Shown: positions 42,198 to 52,526, counted from the first letter of the stretch. The stretch: DNA of 64,000 nucleotides from an uncultured Bacteroidia bacterium (GCA_902786745.1 CADADR010000004.1:62001-126000); one strand, 5' to 3'. A program made the numbers and translations. Notes: a model not told the origin generated them from the letters alone.

Positions 42198-43938
42198 GTT
42201 TCAGTTCCTCCTTTAACTGTCCAAGATATTTTTCAAATTGTTCCGACTTGTATTCCGAGTAGTTCATCTGGCGGCAGATGTTGATCAAGCCCTTGAAGTA
42301 GGTCGTGCACTCCTCGAAGTTGTCGAACTTGAAGCTGCGATCGCAGATTTCAAGCACAAGGTCGAGCATGAACTTCTGACGCTCGAGCGGCGTGGAGCCA
42401 TCGATATCGTCGAAAGCGTCTTGCTGCAAAATGACGAAGTCGACAAGTTCCGACTTCCAGTATTGCTCGTGGTACGACATCGGCACGCCGTCATCACCCA
42501 AGATGTTGATCTGCTCGTAGGCATCCTTGCCTCGGCGGATGATGTATTTCGTCTTCGTTACCTTGTCGACCCAACCCTTCTCAATCTTCTCGTCAAGATA
42601 TTCGATGATTTCGGGGTATTCGAGGTATTTCGAATAGGAATCGACGGGGTCAACGGCGGGATAACGCTTCTTGTCGGCGCGATTCTGCGAAAGGCCGTAG
42701 AAGCAACGGGCGGCCTTCTTGGTGGATTCGGTCACAGGTTCCTTCAGGTTACCGCCAGCAGGCGACACCGTACCGATGAAGGTGATGGAGCCCGACTGAC
42801 CGTTGTTGAGCTTCACATAACCTGCACGTGCGTAGAAGTTGGAGATGATGGCCGAGAGGTCGACGGGGAAACCGTCCTGACCGGGCAGCTCCTCCAAACG
42901 GTTACTCATTTCACGCAAGGCCTGTGCCCAACGCGAGGTGGAGTCGGCAAGCAGCAGCACCTTCATACCCATGGCGCGGTAGTACTCGCCGAGGGTCATG
43001 GCCGTGTATACCGAAGCCTCACGAGCGGCAACCGGCATGTTCGACGTGTTGCAGATGATGATGGTACGCTCCATCAGCGAGCGACCCGTGTGCTTGTCTT
43101 TCAGCTCGGGGAACTCGGTGAAGATCTCCACGACCTCGTTGGCACGCTCACCGCAGGCCGCCATGATGATGATGTCGGCGTCGGCTTGCTCGGCAAGGGC
43201 GTGTTGCAGCACGGTCTTGCCGCAGCCGAAGGGACCAGGGATGAAGCCCGTTCCGCCTTCAGCGATGGGATTCAGCGTGTCGATGCAACGCACACCCGTC
43301 TCCATCACCTTAAAGGGACGTGGTTTCTCCACATAGCCGCCCACGGCCACCTTCACAGGCCATTTCTGCATCATCGTCACCTTCACCTCCTCGCCTTCCG
43401 CGTTGGTCAGCGTGGCGACGGTGTCGGTGATCTTGTATTGTCCAGCGGCGACCACGTTCTTCACGGTATACGTGCCCTTGAAGTTGAACGGCACCATGAT
43501 TTTGTGAGGCAGCCAGCCTTCCTTGACTTCGCCCAGCCAGTCGGCGGCAACCACGTGGTCGCCCGCCTTGGCGAGAGGCGTGAAGTCCCAAAGTTTCTCT
43601 TCGTCGAGGGCCTTGGTGTATTCACCGCGTTTCAGAAACACACCTTCCATGGTGGCGAGGTTGTTCTGCAGGCCGTCGAAGTTGCTCGAAAGCAAACCAG
43701 GTCCCAAGGTCACCTCAAGCATGTAGCCTTGGAATTCCACCTTGTCGCCAATCTGCAGGCCGCGGGTGCTCTCAAACACCTGCACGGAGGCCTTGTTCCC
43801 GTTCACCTTGATGACCTCTGCCATCAGCTCGACGCCGTCGAGGTCGATGAAGCAGATCTCATTCTGTGCCACAGGTCCGTCCACCTCCACAGTGACGAGG
43901 TTTGCAATGATTCCTGTAACTTTTCCTGTTGTTTTCAT
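42190..43938 (-). CDS. ntpA: V/A-type ATPase catalytic subunit A
   Basis: 582-residue catalytic subunit. The P-loop is GPFGCGKTVLQHALA near residue 228-242; a non-homologous bulge region precedes it (residues ~115-185). MVTEFPELKD-type blocks (ACGERANEVVEIFTEFPELK) and ADSTSRWAQALREMS are diagnostic. It hydrolyses or makes ATP with subunit B. The operon sits E-DUF2764-A-B-D-I-K. A long antisense ORF across this gene is a shadow. Confidence 0.97.
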   Translation of the reverse strand: MKTTGKVTGIIANLVTVEVDGPVAQNEICFIDLDGVELMAEVIKVNGNKASVQVFESTRGLQIGDKVEFQGYMLEVTLGPGLLSSNFDGLQNNLATMEGVFLKRGEYTKALDEEKLWDFTPLAKAGDHVVAADWLGEVKEGWLPHKIMVPFNFKGTYTVKNVVAAGQYKITDTVATLTNAEGEEVKVTMMQKWPVKVAVGGYVEKPRPFKVMETGVRCIDTLNPIAEGGTGFIPGPFGCGKTVLQHALAEQADADIIIMAACGERANEVVEIFTEFPELKDKHTGRSLMERTIIICNTSNMPVAAREASVYTAMTLGEYYRAMGMKVLLLADSTSRWAQALREMSNRLEELPGQDGFPVDLSAIISNFYARAGYVKLNNGQSGSITFIGTVSPAGGNLKEPVTESTKKAARCFYGLSQNRADKKRYPAVDPVDSYSKYLEYPEIIEYLDEKIEKGWVDKVTKTKYIIRRGKDAYEQINILGDDGVPMSYHEQYWKSELVDFVILQQDAFDDIDGSTPLERQKFMLDLVLEICDRSFKFDNFEECTTYFKGLINICRQMNYSEYKSEQFEKYLGQLKEELKHE

Positions 43939-43957
43939 ATGTTGTTGTTTCTATTAT

Positions 43958-44551
43958 TTACACACTTAAATCCAAATCCGCACTTGTGCCACGAATCTCC
44001 TGCACGAGTTTCTGGAACATCTCCTGTCCCTTGGAGGCATCGAGCTCGGCCCAGCGCTGTACGGTCTTGGCCTTGACCAAGAAGGCGAGGATGGCGTTCA
44101 TGTTGAAGTAGTCCATGCGGGCGATGTCGGAGGCCTTCTCCCACTTCAGCTCGTCCATCTTCTGCTCGCGTTCCACGAAATCGGCATCGGCGAGGATTTC
44201 CTCTATCTGCTTGCCTTCCTCGAAGTCGGCCTCGGGCAGTTCCACTTGGTAGTCCTCCCCTCTTTTGCCGAGGCGCTTGGCCAGATAGTTCACCTTCATG
44301 TTGCGCAGGCGGCCGTCGAAGTCGAAATACTCGCGGATGAAACGGTTCTTGCTCTCAGCGGCCTTGTCGTAAAACTCCACGCCGAGGCTGTCTTCATTGA
44401 AGCCCTCTTCCATGAGCTCGACCAGCTGTTGGTCTTTCTCGGAGAGCAGCTCCATGATGGACTCCTTCACGGCGGCATAGTCGAAGCCTGTGTTCTCGAA
44501 GCCCGAGGTCAGTTCCGGCAAGCCTGCCACGATATAGACGTAGTTATCCAT
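43958..44551 (-). CDS. DUF2764 protein of the V-ATPase operon (possible subunit C equivalent)
   Basis: 197-residue, mainly helical, acidic protein of the DUF2764 family, which is found in V-ATPase operons of Bacteroidetes, Spirochaetes and Chlamydiae. No catalytic motif is visible. The operon has no recognisable subunit C, F or G, so this protein may replace the C (d) funnel subunit that joins the shaft to the ring (inference). The motif ARMDYFNMNAILAFLVKAKT in the last third looks helical and conserved. Its ATG shares one base with the ntpE stop (TGATG). Confidence 0.85.
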   Translation of the reverse strand: MDNYVYIVAGLPELTSGFENTGFDYAAVKESIMELLSEKDQQLVELMEEGFNEDSLGVEFYDKAAESKNRFIREYFDFDGRLRNMKVNYLAKRLGKRGEDYQVELPEADFEEGKQIEEILADADFVEREQKMDELKWEKASDIARMDYFNMNAILAFLVKAKTVQRWAELDASKGQEMFQKLVQEIRGTSADLDLSV

Positions 44552-45162
44552 CAGCCGAAGAGGATTTTCTTGGTGGCAGGACGCAGGTAGTTGGCGATGA
44601 GTTGGGTGAACTCATCATCGGTGAACTGGAGCACATAGCCGCCGTCCTTAGGGGCAACCTTGAAGCCACCGTTCATCTTCTTGGAGTAGTCCACCTTGAC
44701 CTCGCCCTTGAACTGGTTGGCGATTTCGTTCTTCACGAAAGGCTCCACCTCGGCTTTCAAGGCTTCGGGCAGGATGAGGTTCAAGTCGACGGGCGACGCA
44801 TTCGCAGGATTAAAGGCCTTCACCACGCTGGTGATCAGTTCCTTCACAAAGGCAGCATTGCCCATATTGGCCTTCACGCCTTCGGTGGCGGTGTTGGTCA
44901 CCACCATCTTCTCGATCTCCTGTTTGGTCACGGCGATGCTTTGCGTTGCTGCCATCTTCACGTCGGCAGCGACCTTGGTCTTCAGCTCTTCAGCCTCCTT
45001 GTTGGCTTGAGCGATGATGCGGTCGGCCTCAGTCTTAGCGTAGGCAATGATGCGGTCGGCTTCGGCATGTGCCTTTTGCACGAGTTCCTCACCGTCCTGT
45101 TTTCCTTTCGACAAGCCTTCGTTATAAAGCCTGTCGGTCAATTGTTGCAGTTTATCTTGCAT
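44551..45162 (-). CDS. ntpE: V/A-type ATPase subunit E (peripheral stalk)
   Basis: 203-residue peripheral stalk subunit. The N-terminal half is a long charged coiled coil with the repeated phrase AEADRIIAYAKTEADRIIAQ (duplicated EADRIIA), and the C-terminal half is the globular domain that binds the A3B3 head. The ATG at 45162 was chosen over 45204 because a TAATTTTG box at 45202-45209 overlaps the longer start. First gene of the V-ATPase operon. Confidence 0.88.
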   Translation of the reverse strand: MQDKLQQLTDRLYNEGLSKGKQDGEELVQKAHAEADRIIAYAKTEADRIIAQANKEAEELKTKVAADVKMAATQSIAVTKQEIEKMVVTNTATEGVKANMGNAAFVKELITSVVKAFNPANASPVDLNLILPEALKAEVEPFVKNEIANQFKGEVKVDYSKKMNGGFKVAPKDGGYVLQFTDDEFTQLIANYLRPATKKILFG

Positions 45163-45201
45163 ATATTTTCGTTTTGTTTGTTTGATCTTGAAAATAGGCG
45201 A

Positions 45202-45209
45202 CAAAATTA
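45202..45209 (-). promoter_or_regulatory. TAnnTTTG -7 box for the V-ATPase operon
   Basis: Minus-strand TAATTTTG, 40 bases upstream of the ntpE ATG. Confidence 0.6.
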
Positions 45210-45260
45210 AGCAATCCCTTTTAGAAAAAGAAATGAAATGGGAAAAATAATTTTAGGCAA

Positions 45261-45389
45261 AGATTCCCTTCGGGAATGGAGCTCATTACATATAGTTACA
45301 TCGCGGCGGCAAATGACGTCCACAGAGTGTATTCGTCACAAGCCGCCGCAGGAAACCTAAATGGAAAATGCCATTCCCGAAGGGAATCT
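45261..45389. repeat. MITE-like inverted-repeat element, copy A
   Basis: 129-base element bounded by perfect 19-base inverted repeats (AGATTCCCTTCGGGAATGG and complement). Each end is itself a small palindrome (TTCCCTTCGGGAA). Inside are two further complementary blocks, GCGGCGGC and GCCGCCGC. No coding capacity. A second copy is at 55208-55336. It lies between the V-ATPase promoter and the end of the GNAT-like gene. Confidence 0.85.
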
Positions 45390-45399
45390 CACTAATTAT

Positions 45400-46524
45400 T
45401 TATATATGCTTTATATACGTCCTAGCCCTCTTGGTGAGGTCGTGTTCGAGATAGCGCCAGAGGTTTTGCACACTGGTGTTGTCCTCCAGTTCGCGTGTCG
45501 ACTCAATATATTTGATGCCGTTTTTGGTGATGCCTTGAGCGAACTTGTCGAAGATCATGGCGTTGACGCCCTTGTTCTTGTATTTGTCGTCGATGGCGAT
45601 AAGCAGCAGGTCTAGGGTATCGTTCTGTTTCAGGGCTTTCAGGATATGGATGAAGCCGAAGGGGAAGAGCGAGCCCTTGGCCTTCTGCATGGCCTTGGAG
45701 AGCGAGGGCAGGCCCACGCCGAAGCCGACCACCTGCTCGTCTTCATCGAGCACGATGGACACATAGTCGACGCTGACATTACCGAGGAATTGTTTCTTGA
45801 GGTCCTCTAATTGTCCTTGTGACAGTTCGGAGTAACCATGCAGTTTCGAGTAGGCGGTATTCATGCAGCGGAACACACCGTCGAGGTAAGGCTCTATGTC
45901 GCTATGATGGATGAGAGGGGCTTGGTGCAGACCGTTTTTGATGGAGACCAGCTCGGCCATACGGGCATAACGGTCGGGGATGACCTCAGGCACCTTGATG
46001 AGATACTCCACGTAGTCGGTATCCTTGGTGTAGCCCAAGGCAACGAGATGTCCTTCATAATAAGGTGCGTTGTATTTGCCGTAGGCGGTAGGCAGTTTGT
46101 CGAAGCCTTCGACGAGGACGCCTGCTGCATCGAATTCGAGGAAACCCATTGGGCCGCTCATCAGCGTCATGCCTTTCTCGTGTGCATAATGCTCAACAGC
46201 ATCCATCAAAGCCCTTGAAACTTCCTGGTTGTCAACGAAGTCAATCCACCCAAAGCGACAAATCTTCTCGCCTGTCTTCTCGTTGTAGCGGTGGTTGATG
46301 ATGCCCGCCACGCGGCCCACGATATGGCCATTCTCGTCGTAAGCAAGCCAATACTTACCCTCACAAACCTCGAAGGCGTGGTTCTTTGAGGGTGTTAACG
46401 TATCGCGGTCCATCGACTCGATTTGCGGGATATAATAGGGATTGTCCTTATAGAGTTCGTTGGGGAAATGCACGAAGGCTTTCAGTTCCTTTCTCGTTGT
46501 GACTTCTTTGACGGTTACTTTCAT
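45400..46524 (-). CDS. GNAT-like N-acetyltransferase domain protein
   Basis: 374-residue cytoplasmic protein. It has an N-terminal N-acyltransferase-like region (AYDENGHIVGRVAGIINHRYNE) and a second one toward the C-terminus (VLDEDEQVVGFGVGLPSLSK; AIDDKYKNKGVNAMIF), so it looks like a double-GNAT protein common in Bacteroidetes and of unknown substrate. The ATG at 46524 follows a TATCTTTG box by 22 bases. It is divergent from the F-ATPase operon and convergent with nothing; the repeat element lies just past its stop. Confidence 0.75.
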   Translation of the reverse strand: MKVTVKEVTTRKELKAFVHFPNELYKDNPYYIPQIESMDRDTLTPSKNHAFEVCEGKYWLAYDENGHIVGRVAGIINHRYNEKTGEKICRFGWIDFVDNQEVSRALMDAVEHYAHEKGMTLMSGPMGFLEFDAAGVLVEGFDKLPTAYGKYNAPYYEGHLVALGYTKDTDYVEYLIKVPEVIPDRYARMAELVSIKNGLHQAPLIHHSDIEPYLDGVFRCMNTAYSKLHGYSELSQGQLEDLKKQFLGNVSVDYVSIVLDEDEQVVGFGVGLPSLSKAMQKAKGSLFPFGFIHILKALKQNDTLDLLLIAIDDKYKNKGVNAMIFDKFAQGITKNGIKYIESTRELEDNTSVQNLWRYLEHDLTKRARTYIKHI

Positions 46525-46546
46525 CGGGGGCTTCTTTTCGATGCTA

Positions 46547-46554
46547 CAAAGATA
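46547..46554 (-). promoter_or_regulatory. TAnnTTTG -7 box for the GNAT-like gene
   Basis: Minus-strand TATCTTTG, 23 bases upstream of the ATG at 46524. Confidence 0.65.
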
Positions 46555-46709
46555 TCCCATTCTCCTTTCGGGACACTCAACTTTTCATCATAACACACGT
46601 ATTTTTCAACCAATGCCGTTTTATTCTTTCTCCCCAATAAGGCATCTGCCTTTTAAGAAACTTTTTTCCCTTTTTTAACGAATTCCGTCGAACGGAAAAC
46701 AATATTTGA

Positions 46710-48272
<1,563 letters not shown>

Positions 48273-48284
48273 TAATAAGGTGAG

Positions 48285-48524
48285 ATGAAAGTCGAAATCA
48301 TATCACCGAGCGAGACGCTGTATAACGGCGAGGCCACGGCCATCACGGTGCCGAGCAAGATGGGGCCTTTCACCCTGCTGGAGCACCATGCCGCCATCGT
48401 CGCCATCCTCGAAGCCGGTAAAGTCAGCTTCACCGACGACAAAGGCGAGCACCAAGAGATTGCCGTCAAAGGCGGCTTCGTTGAGAACCACAGTAACCAA
48501 CTGACCATCTGCGTAGAACTATGA
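48285..48524 (+). CDS. atpC: F1-ATPase subunit epsilon
   Basis: 79-residue short epsilon. It contains only the N-terminal beta sandwich (ISPSETLYNGEATAITVPSK, GPFTLLEHHAAIVAIL) and lacks the C-terminal helical hairpin that inhibits ATP hydrolysis in longer epsilons, as is usual in Bacteroidetes. It starts 12 bases after atpD and its stop overlaps the next ATG by four bases. Confidence 0.94.
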   Translation: MKVEIISPSETLYNGEATAITVPSKMGPFTLLEHHAAIVAILEAGKVSFTDDKGEHQEIAVKGGFVENHSNQLTICVEL

Positions 48525-48916
48525 AAGACAAAATACTGACAAAATATCTGGCTGTTTTCCTGCTCATCTGCCTCGTCATGGACGGCATCCTGCTATGCTT
48601 CTTCGCCGACAAGCCTTGGTGGAACAACTGGATGATCACGGGACCCAACCTCTTCATGATCTTGGGCGCCTTCTATTGCCATCTGATGAAGAAAAACGTT
48701 GACGAACACCCAAACAAGCTGACATGGCTGCTGGTTTACAAAGGCATCAAGCTAGTGCTTACCGTGGCCATCCTCGTCCTCTACATCATCTTCGTCAAGG
48801 AAAGCAGCAAGGCCTTTGTCATCGTCACGGCTTCGGCCTACCTGATTGCCTTGGTGGCCGAGACCTGCGTCTACAACCATTACGTCAAATACAAGAACAA
48901 AGAAAACAAAGCATGA
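48521..48916 (+). CDS. AtpI-like small membrane protein of the ATP synthase operon
   Basis: 131-residue protein with four predicted membrane helices and a basic C-terminus (KYKNKENKA). It is in the place of AtpI or AtpR between atpC and atpB and overlaps both by four bases (ATGA arrangements). Such proteins assist assembly of the c ring in other bacteria. I cannot show homology to AtpI from the sequence; the call rests on position and topology. Confidence 0.75.
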   Translation: MKDKILTKYLAVFLLICLVMDGILLCFFADKPWWNNWMITGPNLFMILGAFYCHLMKKNVDEHPNKLTWLLVYKGIKLVLTVAILVLYIIFVKESSKAFVIVTASAYLIALVAETCVYNHYVKYKNKENKA

Positions 48917-50022
48917 GAAATGTTTTGAAACATAGCGTCTTCTTCTTTATCTTCGCCCTGCTAGCACTGGCGCCCATACAGGGTATGGCACAGGATAGCG
49001 TTCAACAGCCCAAGAAGGAGAAGTTTGACGCCAAATCGTTCATCTTCGGCCACACGGGCGACTCCTATTGTTTCCACATCACGGAAATCAAAGGCGAGCC
49101 CGTCTGCGTGTGGCTGCCCGTCATCGTGAAGTGCAAAGACGGTGGCAGCTGGCACTGCTTCTCGTCGAAGCACGTCTGCGAGCTGAAGGAGGGCGAGACC
49201 TTCAACCACAAGGGCGCCAACTTCTACATCTCACCCATCAGTGCCGACAAATACCCCGGCAAGCTGGTGGAGGTGAAAGACGACGGCAGCATCTCGCGGC
49301 CCTTCGACATCTCGTTCACCAAAAACGCCTTCGGCATCTTCCTCGTCGTCATCTTCCTGCTGGCTTTCTTCCTGCCTGCGGCGAGGAAATACAAAAAAGA
49401 CCCGATGGCCCAGCCCACCAAGTACCAAGGTCTGGTGGAATGGCTTACCTACACCGTGCTCGACGGCATCATCCGGCCCAACATCCCCGAGAAGAAAGTG
49501 AAGAAATTCGCACCTTATCTTTTGACGGTGTTCTTCTTCATCTTCTTTGCCAACCTGTTCGGCCTCATCCCCTTCTTCCCCTTCGGTGCCAACGTGACGG
49601 GCAACCTGAGCATTACCGTGGTGCTCGCCCTGCTGACCTACTTCTTCGTCAACCTGTTTGGCAACAAGCACTACTGGAAAGACATCCTTTGGCCCGATGT
49701 GCCCATCTTCCTGAAGGCCTTCCCGCTGATGCCTATCATCGAGCTCATCTCCACCATCACCAAGCCCTTCGCCTTGATGGTCCGTCTGTTCGCCAACATC
49801 TTGGCCGGCCACATCGTCATCATGGTGCTCATGGCGCTGATCTTCATCATCGGCGGCATGTATGGTGCGGGCATGGGTGGCGTGATGAGCGTCGTCTCCA
49901 TCTTCATGACCATCTTCATGACAGCCTTGGAGTTGCTTGTGGCCTATATCCAGGCCTACGTATTCACCATATTGTCATCCCTATTCATAGGCATGGCACA
50001 ACACGAACCAGAACACGAATAA
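48913..50022 (+). CDS. atpB: ATP synthase Fo subunit a
   Basis: 369-residue subunit a, about 100 residues longer than E. coli AtpB. A signal-like N-terminus (FFFIFALLALAPIQGMAQ) and an extra ~150-residue soluble domain with a possible disulfide pair (VKCKDGGSWHCFSSKHVCE) precede the membrane part. The essential Arg is in FALMVRLFANILAGHIVIMV. The extension is typical of Bacteroidetes and its role is unknown. The ATG at 48913 overlaps the previous stop (ATGA); the longer frame to 48724 is rejected. Confidence 0.95.
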   Translation: MRNVLKHSVFFFIFALLALAPIQGMAQDSVQQPKKEKFDAKSFIFGHTGDSYCFHITEIKGEPVCVWLPVIVKCKDGGSWHCFSSKHVCELKEGETFNHKGANFYISPISADKYPGKLVEVKDDGSISRPFDISFTKNAFGIFLVVIFLLAFFLPAARKYKKDPMAQPTKYQGLVEWLTYTVLDGIIRPNIPEKKVKKFAPYLLTVFFFIFFANLFGLIPFFPFGANVTGNLSITVVLALLTYFFVNLFGNKHYWKDILWPDVPIFLKAFPLMPIIELISTITKPFALMVRLFANILAGHIVIMVLMALIFIIGGMYGAGMGGVMSVVSIFMTIFMTALELLVAYIQAYVFTILSSLFIGMAQHEPEHE

Positions 50023-50058
50023 ACAAACATATCCATTAACAAACTAAATTTAATCATC

Positions 50059-50304
50059 ATGTTATTATCAACTATCCTTGAAGCTGTATCGTACGTGCCA
50101 GGTTTGGCCGCCATCGCAGCCGCTGTTGCAGTGATCGGTGCCGCTATCGGCATTGGTAGAATCGGTCAGTCAGCCATGGAAGCCATGGCCCGTCAGCCCG
50201 AAGCCGCCAGTAAGATCCAATCCGGTATGATCATCGCTGGCGCTCTCGTCGAAGGTGCAACGCTGTTCGCCATCGTCGTGTGCGTCTTGGCCGTCCTCGG
50301 CTAA
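50059..50304 (+). CDS. atpE: ATP synthase Fo subunit c
   Basis: 81-residue hairpin of two membrane helices with the polar loop ARQPEA and the ion-binding carboxylate Glu65 (AGALVEGATLF). The Na+ signature of Ilyobacter (Gln32 in helix 1 and Ser after the Glu) is absent: the aligned positions are Ile and Gly. This points to H+ coupling. A stable hairpin at 50314-50341 follows the gene and separates it from atpF. Confidence 0.95.
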   Translation: MLLSTILEAVSYVPGLAAIAAAVAVIGAAIGIGRIGQSAMEAMARQPEAASKIQSGMIIAGALVEGATLFAIVVCVLAVLG

Positions 50305-50313
50305 AAATTCATG

Positions 50314-50341
50314 TTCGAGGCGAGGCAAGCCTCGCCTCGAA
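50314..50341 (+). promoter_or_regulatory. Intra-operon hairpin between atpE and atpF
   Basis: Perfect 12-base-pair GC-rich stem (TTCGAGGCGAGG) with loop CAAG. No T-run follows, so it is unlikely to be a full terminator. It may be an RNA-processing or stabilising hairpin that raises the amount of atpE message relative to downstream genes (inference). Confidence 0.65.
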
Positions 50342-50367
50342 CCTTAACCTTTAAAAACACACCAAAC

Positions 50368-50871
50368 ATGGATTTATTTCTTCCCGAAAGTGGATTAGTG
50401 ATATGGATGCTCATCGCCTTCCTCATCGTCTTTGTCATCTTGGCTAAGGCGGGATGGCCGATGATCATGGGTGCCGTCGAGAAACGCAACGCCCACATCT
50501 CCGAATCGCTGTTGGCTGCCGACGAAGCCAACAAAGCCCTTGCCGGCATCGAACAGAAACGACAGGAGACCATGGCGGCGGCACAGGCTGAGCAGATTCG
50601 CATCATGAAAGAGAGCCAGGACCTGAAGACCCAGCTCATCGAAGAGGCGAAGACGCAAGCCCGCAAGGAAGCCGAGAAGATTGTGACCGACGCCCGCCTG
50701 CGCATGGAGAAGGAACAAGCCGAAGCCATGGCACAGATGAAGAGCGAAGTGGTCACCCTCGCCGTCGACATCGCAGAGAAACTGCTGCAACGCGAGCTGA
50801 GCGACAAGCAGGCACAAAACGACTATATCGAGCAACTGCTCAAGAACAACCCAACCCAGATTCAGGCTTAA
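50368..50871 (+). CDS. atpF: ATP synthase Fo subunit b
   Basis: 167-residue peripheral stalk subunit with one N-terminal membrane helix (SGLVIWMLIAFLIVFVILAK) and a long charged helix. The ATG at 50368 begins MDLFLPESG; the longer frame from 50311 runs through the hairpin and is rejected. It ends three bases before atpH. Confidence 0.94.
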   Translation: MDLFLPESGLVIWMLIAFLIVFVILAKAGWPMIMGAVEKRNAHISESLLAADEANKALAGIEQKRQETMAAAQAEQIRIMKESQDLKTQLIEEAKTQARKEAEKIVTDARLRMEKEQAEAMAQMKSEVVTLAVDIAEKLLQRELSDKQAQNDYIEQLLKNNPTQIQA

Positions 50872-50874
50872 GCT

Positions 50875-51414
50875 ATGGATAACGGAAGGATATCGGTAAG
50901 ATATGCGCGGGCACTGTTCCAGACTGCCCAAGAGCAAGGCTGCGAAAACGCCGTCTACGACGGCTTGACGCGTTTTGCCCACAACTACCTCCTGGCCATC
51001 GCCCAGTTCAACGAGGTGCTGGCCGACCCCATCGTGGCGCAAGAAGAGAAAGTGAAGCTGCTGGAGATGGCCGTGGGCGACCCGTTGCACGACACGCTGA
51101 AGCAGTTCATCACCTTCGTGGCGGAGCAGAAACGCGAAGACAAGATGTTCCTCATCGCCATGAAATACATGGAGATGTACCGCGAGAAGCACCACATCCT
51201 GAGCACGCAGGTGACCACGGCCACTGAGCTGACTGAGGAGAGCTATGAAAAGATCAAGGCCTTCATCAAGCAGACCTTCGATGCCGACGCCGAGATGGAG
51301 GTCCACATCGACCCGAGCCTCATCGGAGGCTTCATCCTCGACATCGAGAACTCGCGGATGGACGCCAGCGTGGCAGGGCAGCTTAACGCATTGAAAAACA
51401 GATTGAAGCAATAG
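50875..51414 (+). CDS. atpH: F1-ATPase subunit delta
   Basis: 179-residue delta subunit linking the b stalk to the alpha subunits. The N-terminal six-helix domain begins ISVRYARALFQTAQEQG; the C-terminal block DPSLIGGFILDIENSRMDASVAGQLNAL is the family signature. The operon is interrupted just downstream by a hairpin and an unrelated T9SS cargo gene before atpA. Confidence 0.94.
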   Translation: MDNGRISVRYARALFQTAQEQGCENAVYDGLTRFAHNYLLAIAQFNEVLADPIVAQEEKVKLLEMAVGDPLHDTLKQFITFVAEQKREDKMFLIAMKYMEMYREKHHILSTQVTTATELTEESYEKIKAFIKQTFDADAEMEVHIDPSLIGGFILDIENSRMDASVAGQLNALKNRLKQ

Positions 51415-51444
51415 CAGAAGTTCTGGCGGATTTGAAAAACCGTC

Positions 51445-51467
51445 CTTCCGAATTTGCAATTCGGAAG
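51445..51467 (+). terminator. Hairpin after atpH, possible terminator
   Basis: Perfect ten-base-pair stem (CTTCCGAATT/AATTCGGAAG) around TGC. There is no T-run immediately after it, so it is a weak terminator candidate. It marks the boundary between atpH and the inserted gene. Confidence 0.4.
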
Positions 51468-51523
51468 CGTTGAATATCAGCATTTTTAATGCGAAAAACA
51501 TTGGATTCGATGAAAAACAGCAC

Positions 51524-51531
51524 TATCTTTG
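51524..51531 (+). promoter_or_regulatory. TAnnTTTG -7 box for the T9SS gene inside the ATPase operon
   Basis: TATCTTTG, 32 bases upstream of the ATG at 51564, within the F-ATPase operon. Confidence 0.65.
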
Positions 51532-51563
51532 TCGCGAACAAGCAAGCATAAACTGGCAAAACA

Positions 51564-52526
51564 ATGAAAAGACAGCTACATACGACAACATGCAAGGTTT
51601 TCCTACTCCTGCTACTGGCTGTGACAGGCAGGGCTGGTGCGCAAACCAAGACATGGCCTATGCCTGGGGCAGAATGGACTTATTGCCTTTACGCCAACGG
51701 AGATGCCTATGCTAAAGAAGTGTGGCGAGTAACAAGCGACAGTTTGATTGGAAATAGCGTCTATGATGTCATCCAGCCCGTGGATTCCCTTGGACATCCC
51801 ATTCCTAATTATGGGAAAATGCTCCTCACCCGTTGTGAAAACAACAAGGTATACCGTTACGTAAACAACAAGGAGTATCTTTTCTTCCCTTTAGACCTCG
51901 AAGAAGGCGATGTGTTCACCACGTTCCGTTCAGCTGGATGGGGAGCAAATGGCGTTCTCAATTATGGGAACGATTCCACCTGTTCCTCATTAAAGCCTTT
52001 GTCGGTGACAGGGAAAAAAGAAGTGGAACTAGGAGGGCTTGTGCTGAATGAATATACCTTGAAAGATACATTATTTACAAGTTTATATGGTTATGAAGAC
52101 TTGGGGTATTGGACAATGGTTGACCGAATTGGTCCTATTGGAACCTATCCTTTAATTGACATAAAAGAGATGGGCTATTATGACAATCAATGTCTTTATT
52201 GGTTTGTTTGTGCTCCTTACGTTTATTTGTCAGCCTATCGTGATGACACTTTTGAATATGTGTGGTTTGTGTGTAATCCCTCCTCAGTTGCTGAAAATGG
52301 TGCGGAAGAAGAGCTTGAAGTTTACCCCAATCCAACATCTGGATTAATCAATATTGAAGGTGAAGAAGTTACTGAAGTGCAGGTTTACAATAGTTTTGGC
52401 CAATTGGTAAAGACTTTCCTGAATGCAAATATAATTGATTTGGGGACTATGCCCAAGGGCATTTATATGCTTATTATAAACGATGCCAAACACGCTCGAT
52501 GTACAACAAAGATAGTATTAGAATAA
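51564..52526 (+). CDS. Secreted T9SS cargo protein inserted in the F-ATPase operon
   Basis: 320-residue protein with a signal peptide (CKVFLLLLLAVTGRAGAQ), a ~215-residue body without recognised domain, and a C-terminal T9SS type A sorting domain from LEVYPNPTSGLINIEGEEV to the terminal KIVLE. Its 3' half is visibly richer in A+T than the ATPase genes around it. Function unknown. It has its own promoter and a hairpin before it, so it is probably expressed apart from the ATP synthase genes that it separates (atpH and atpA). Confidence 0.87.
   Translation: MKRQLHTTTCKVFLLLLLAVTGRAGAQTKTWPMPGAEWTYCLYANGDAYAKEVWRVTSDSLIGNSVYDVIQPVDSLGHPIPNYGKMLLTRCENNKVYRYVNNKEYLFFPLDLEEGDVFTTFRSAGWGANGVLNYGNDSTCSSLKPLSVTGKKEVELGGLVLNEYTLKDTLFTSLYGYEDLGYWTMVDRIGPIGTYPLIDIKEMGYYDNQCLYWFVCAPYVYLSAYRDDTFEYVWFVCNPSSVAENGAEEELEVYPNPTSGLINIEGEEVTEVQVYNSFGQLVKTFLNANIIDLGTMPKGIYMLIINDAKHARCTTKIVLE

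Noticed and set aside
42238..44076. 612-codon ORF on the plus strand
   Set aside because: It is exactly antisense to ntpA, whose full protein is clearly recognised. Long antisense frames arise here from GC-rich codon bias, and the product has no recognisable domain.
45261..45389. Autonomous insertion sequence
   Set aside because: The element is only 129 bases, without a transposase frame. No transposase is found in the window.
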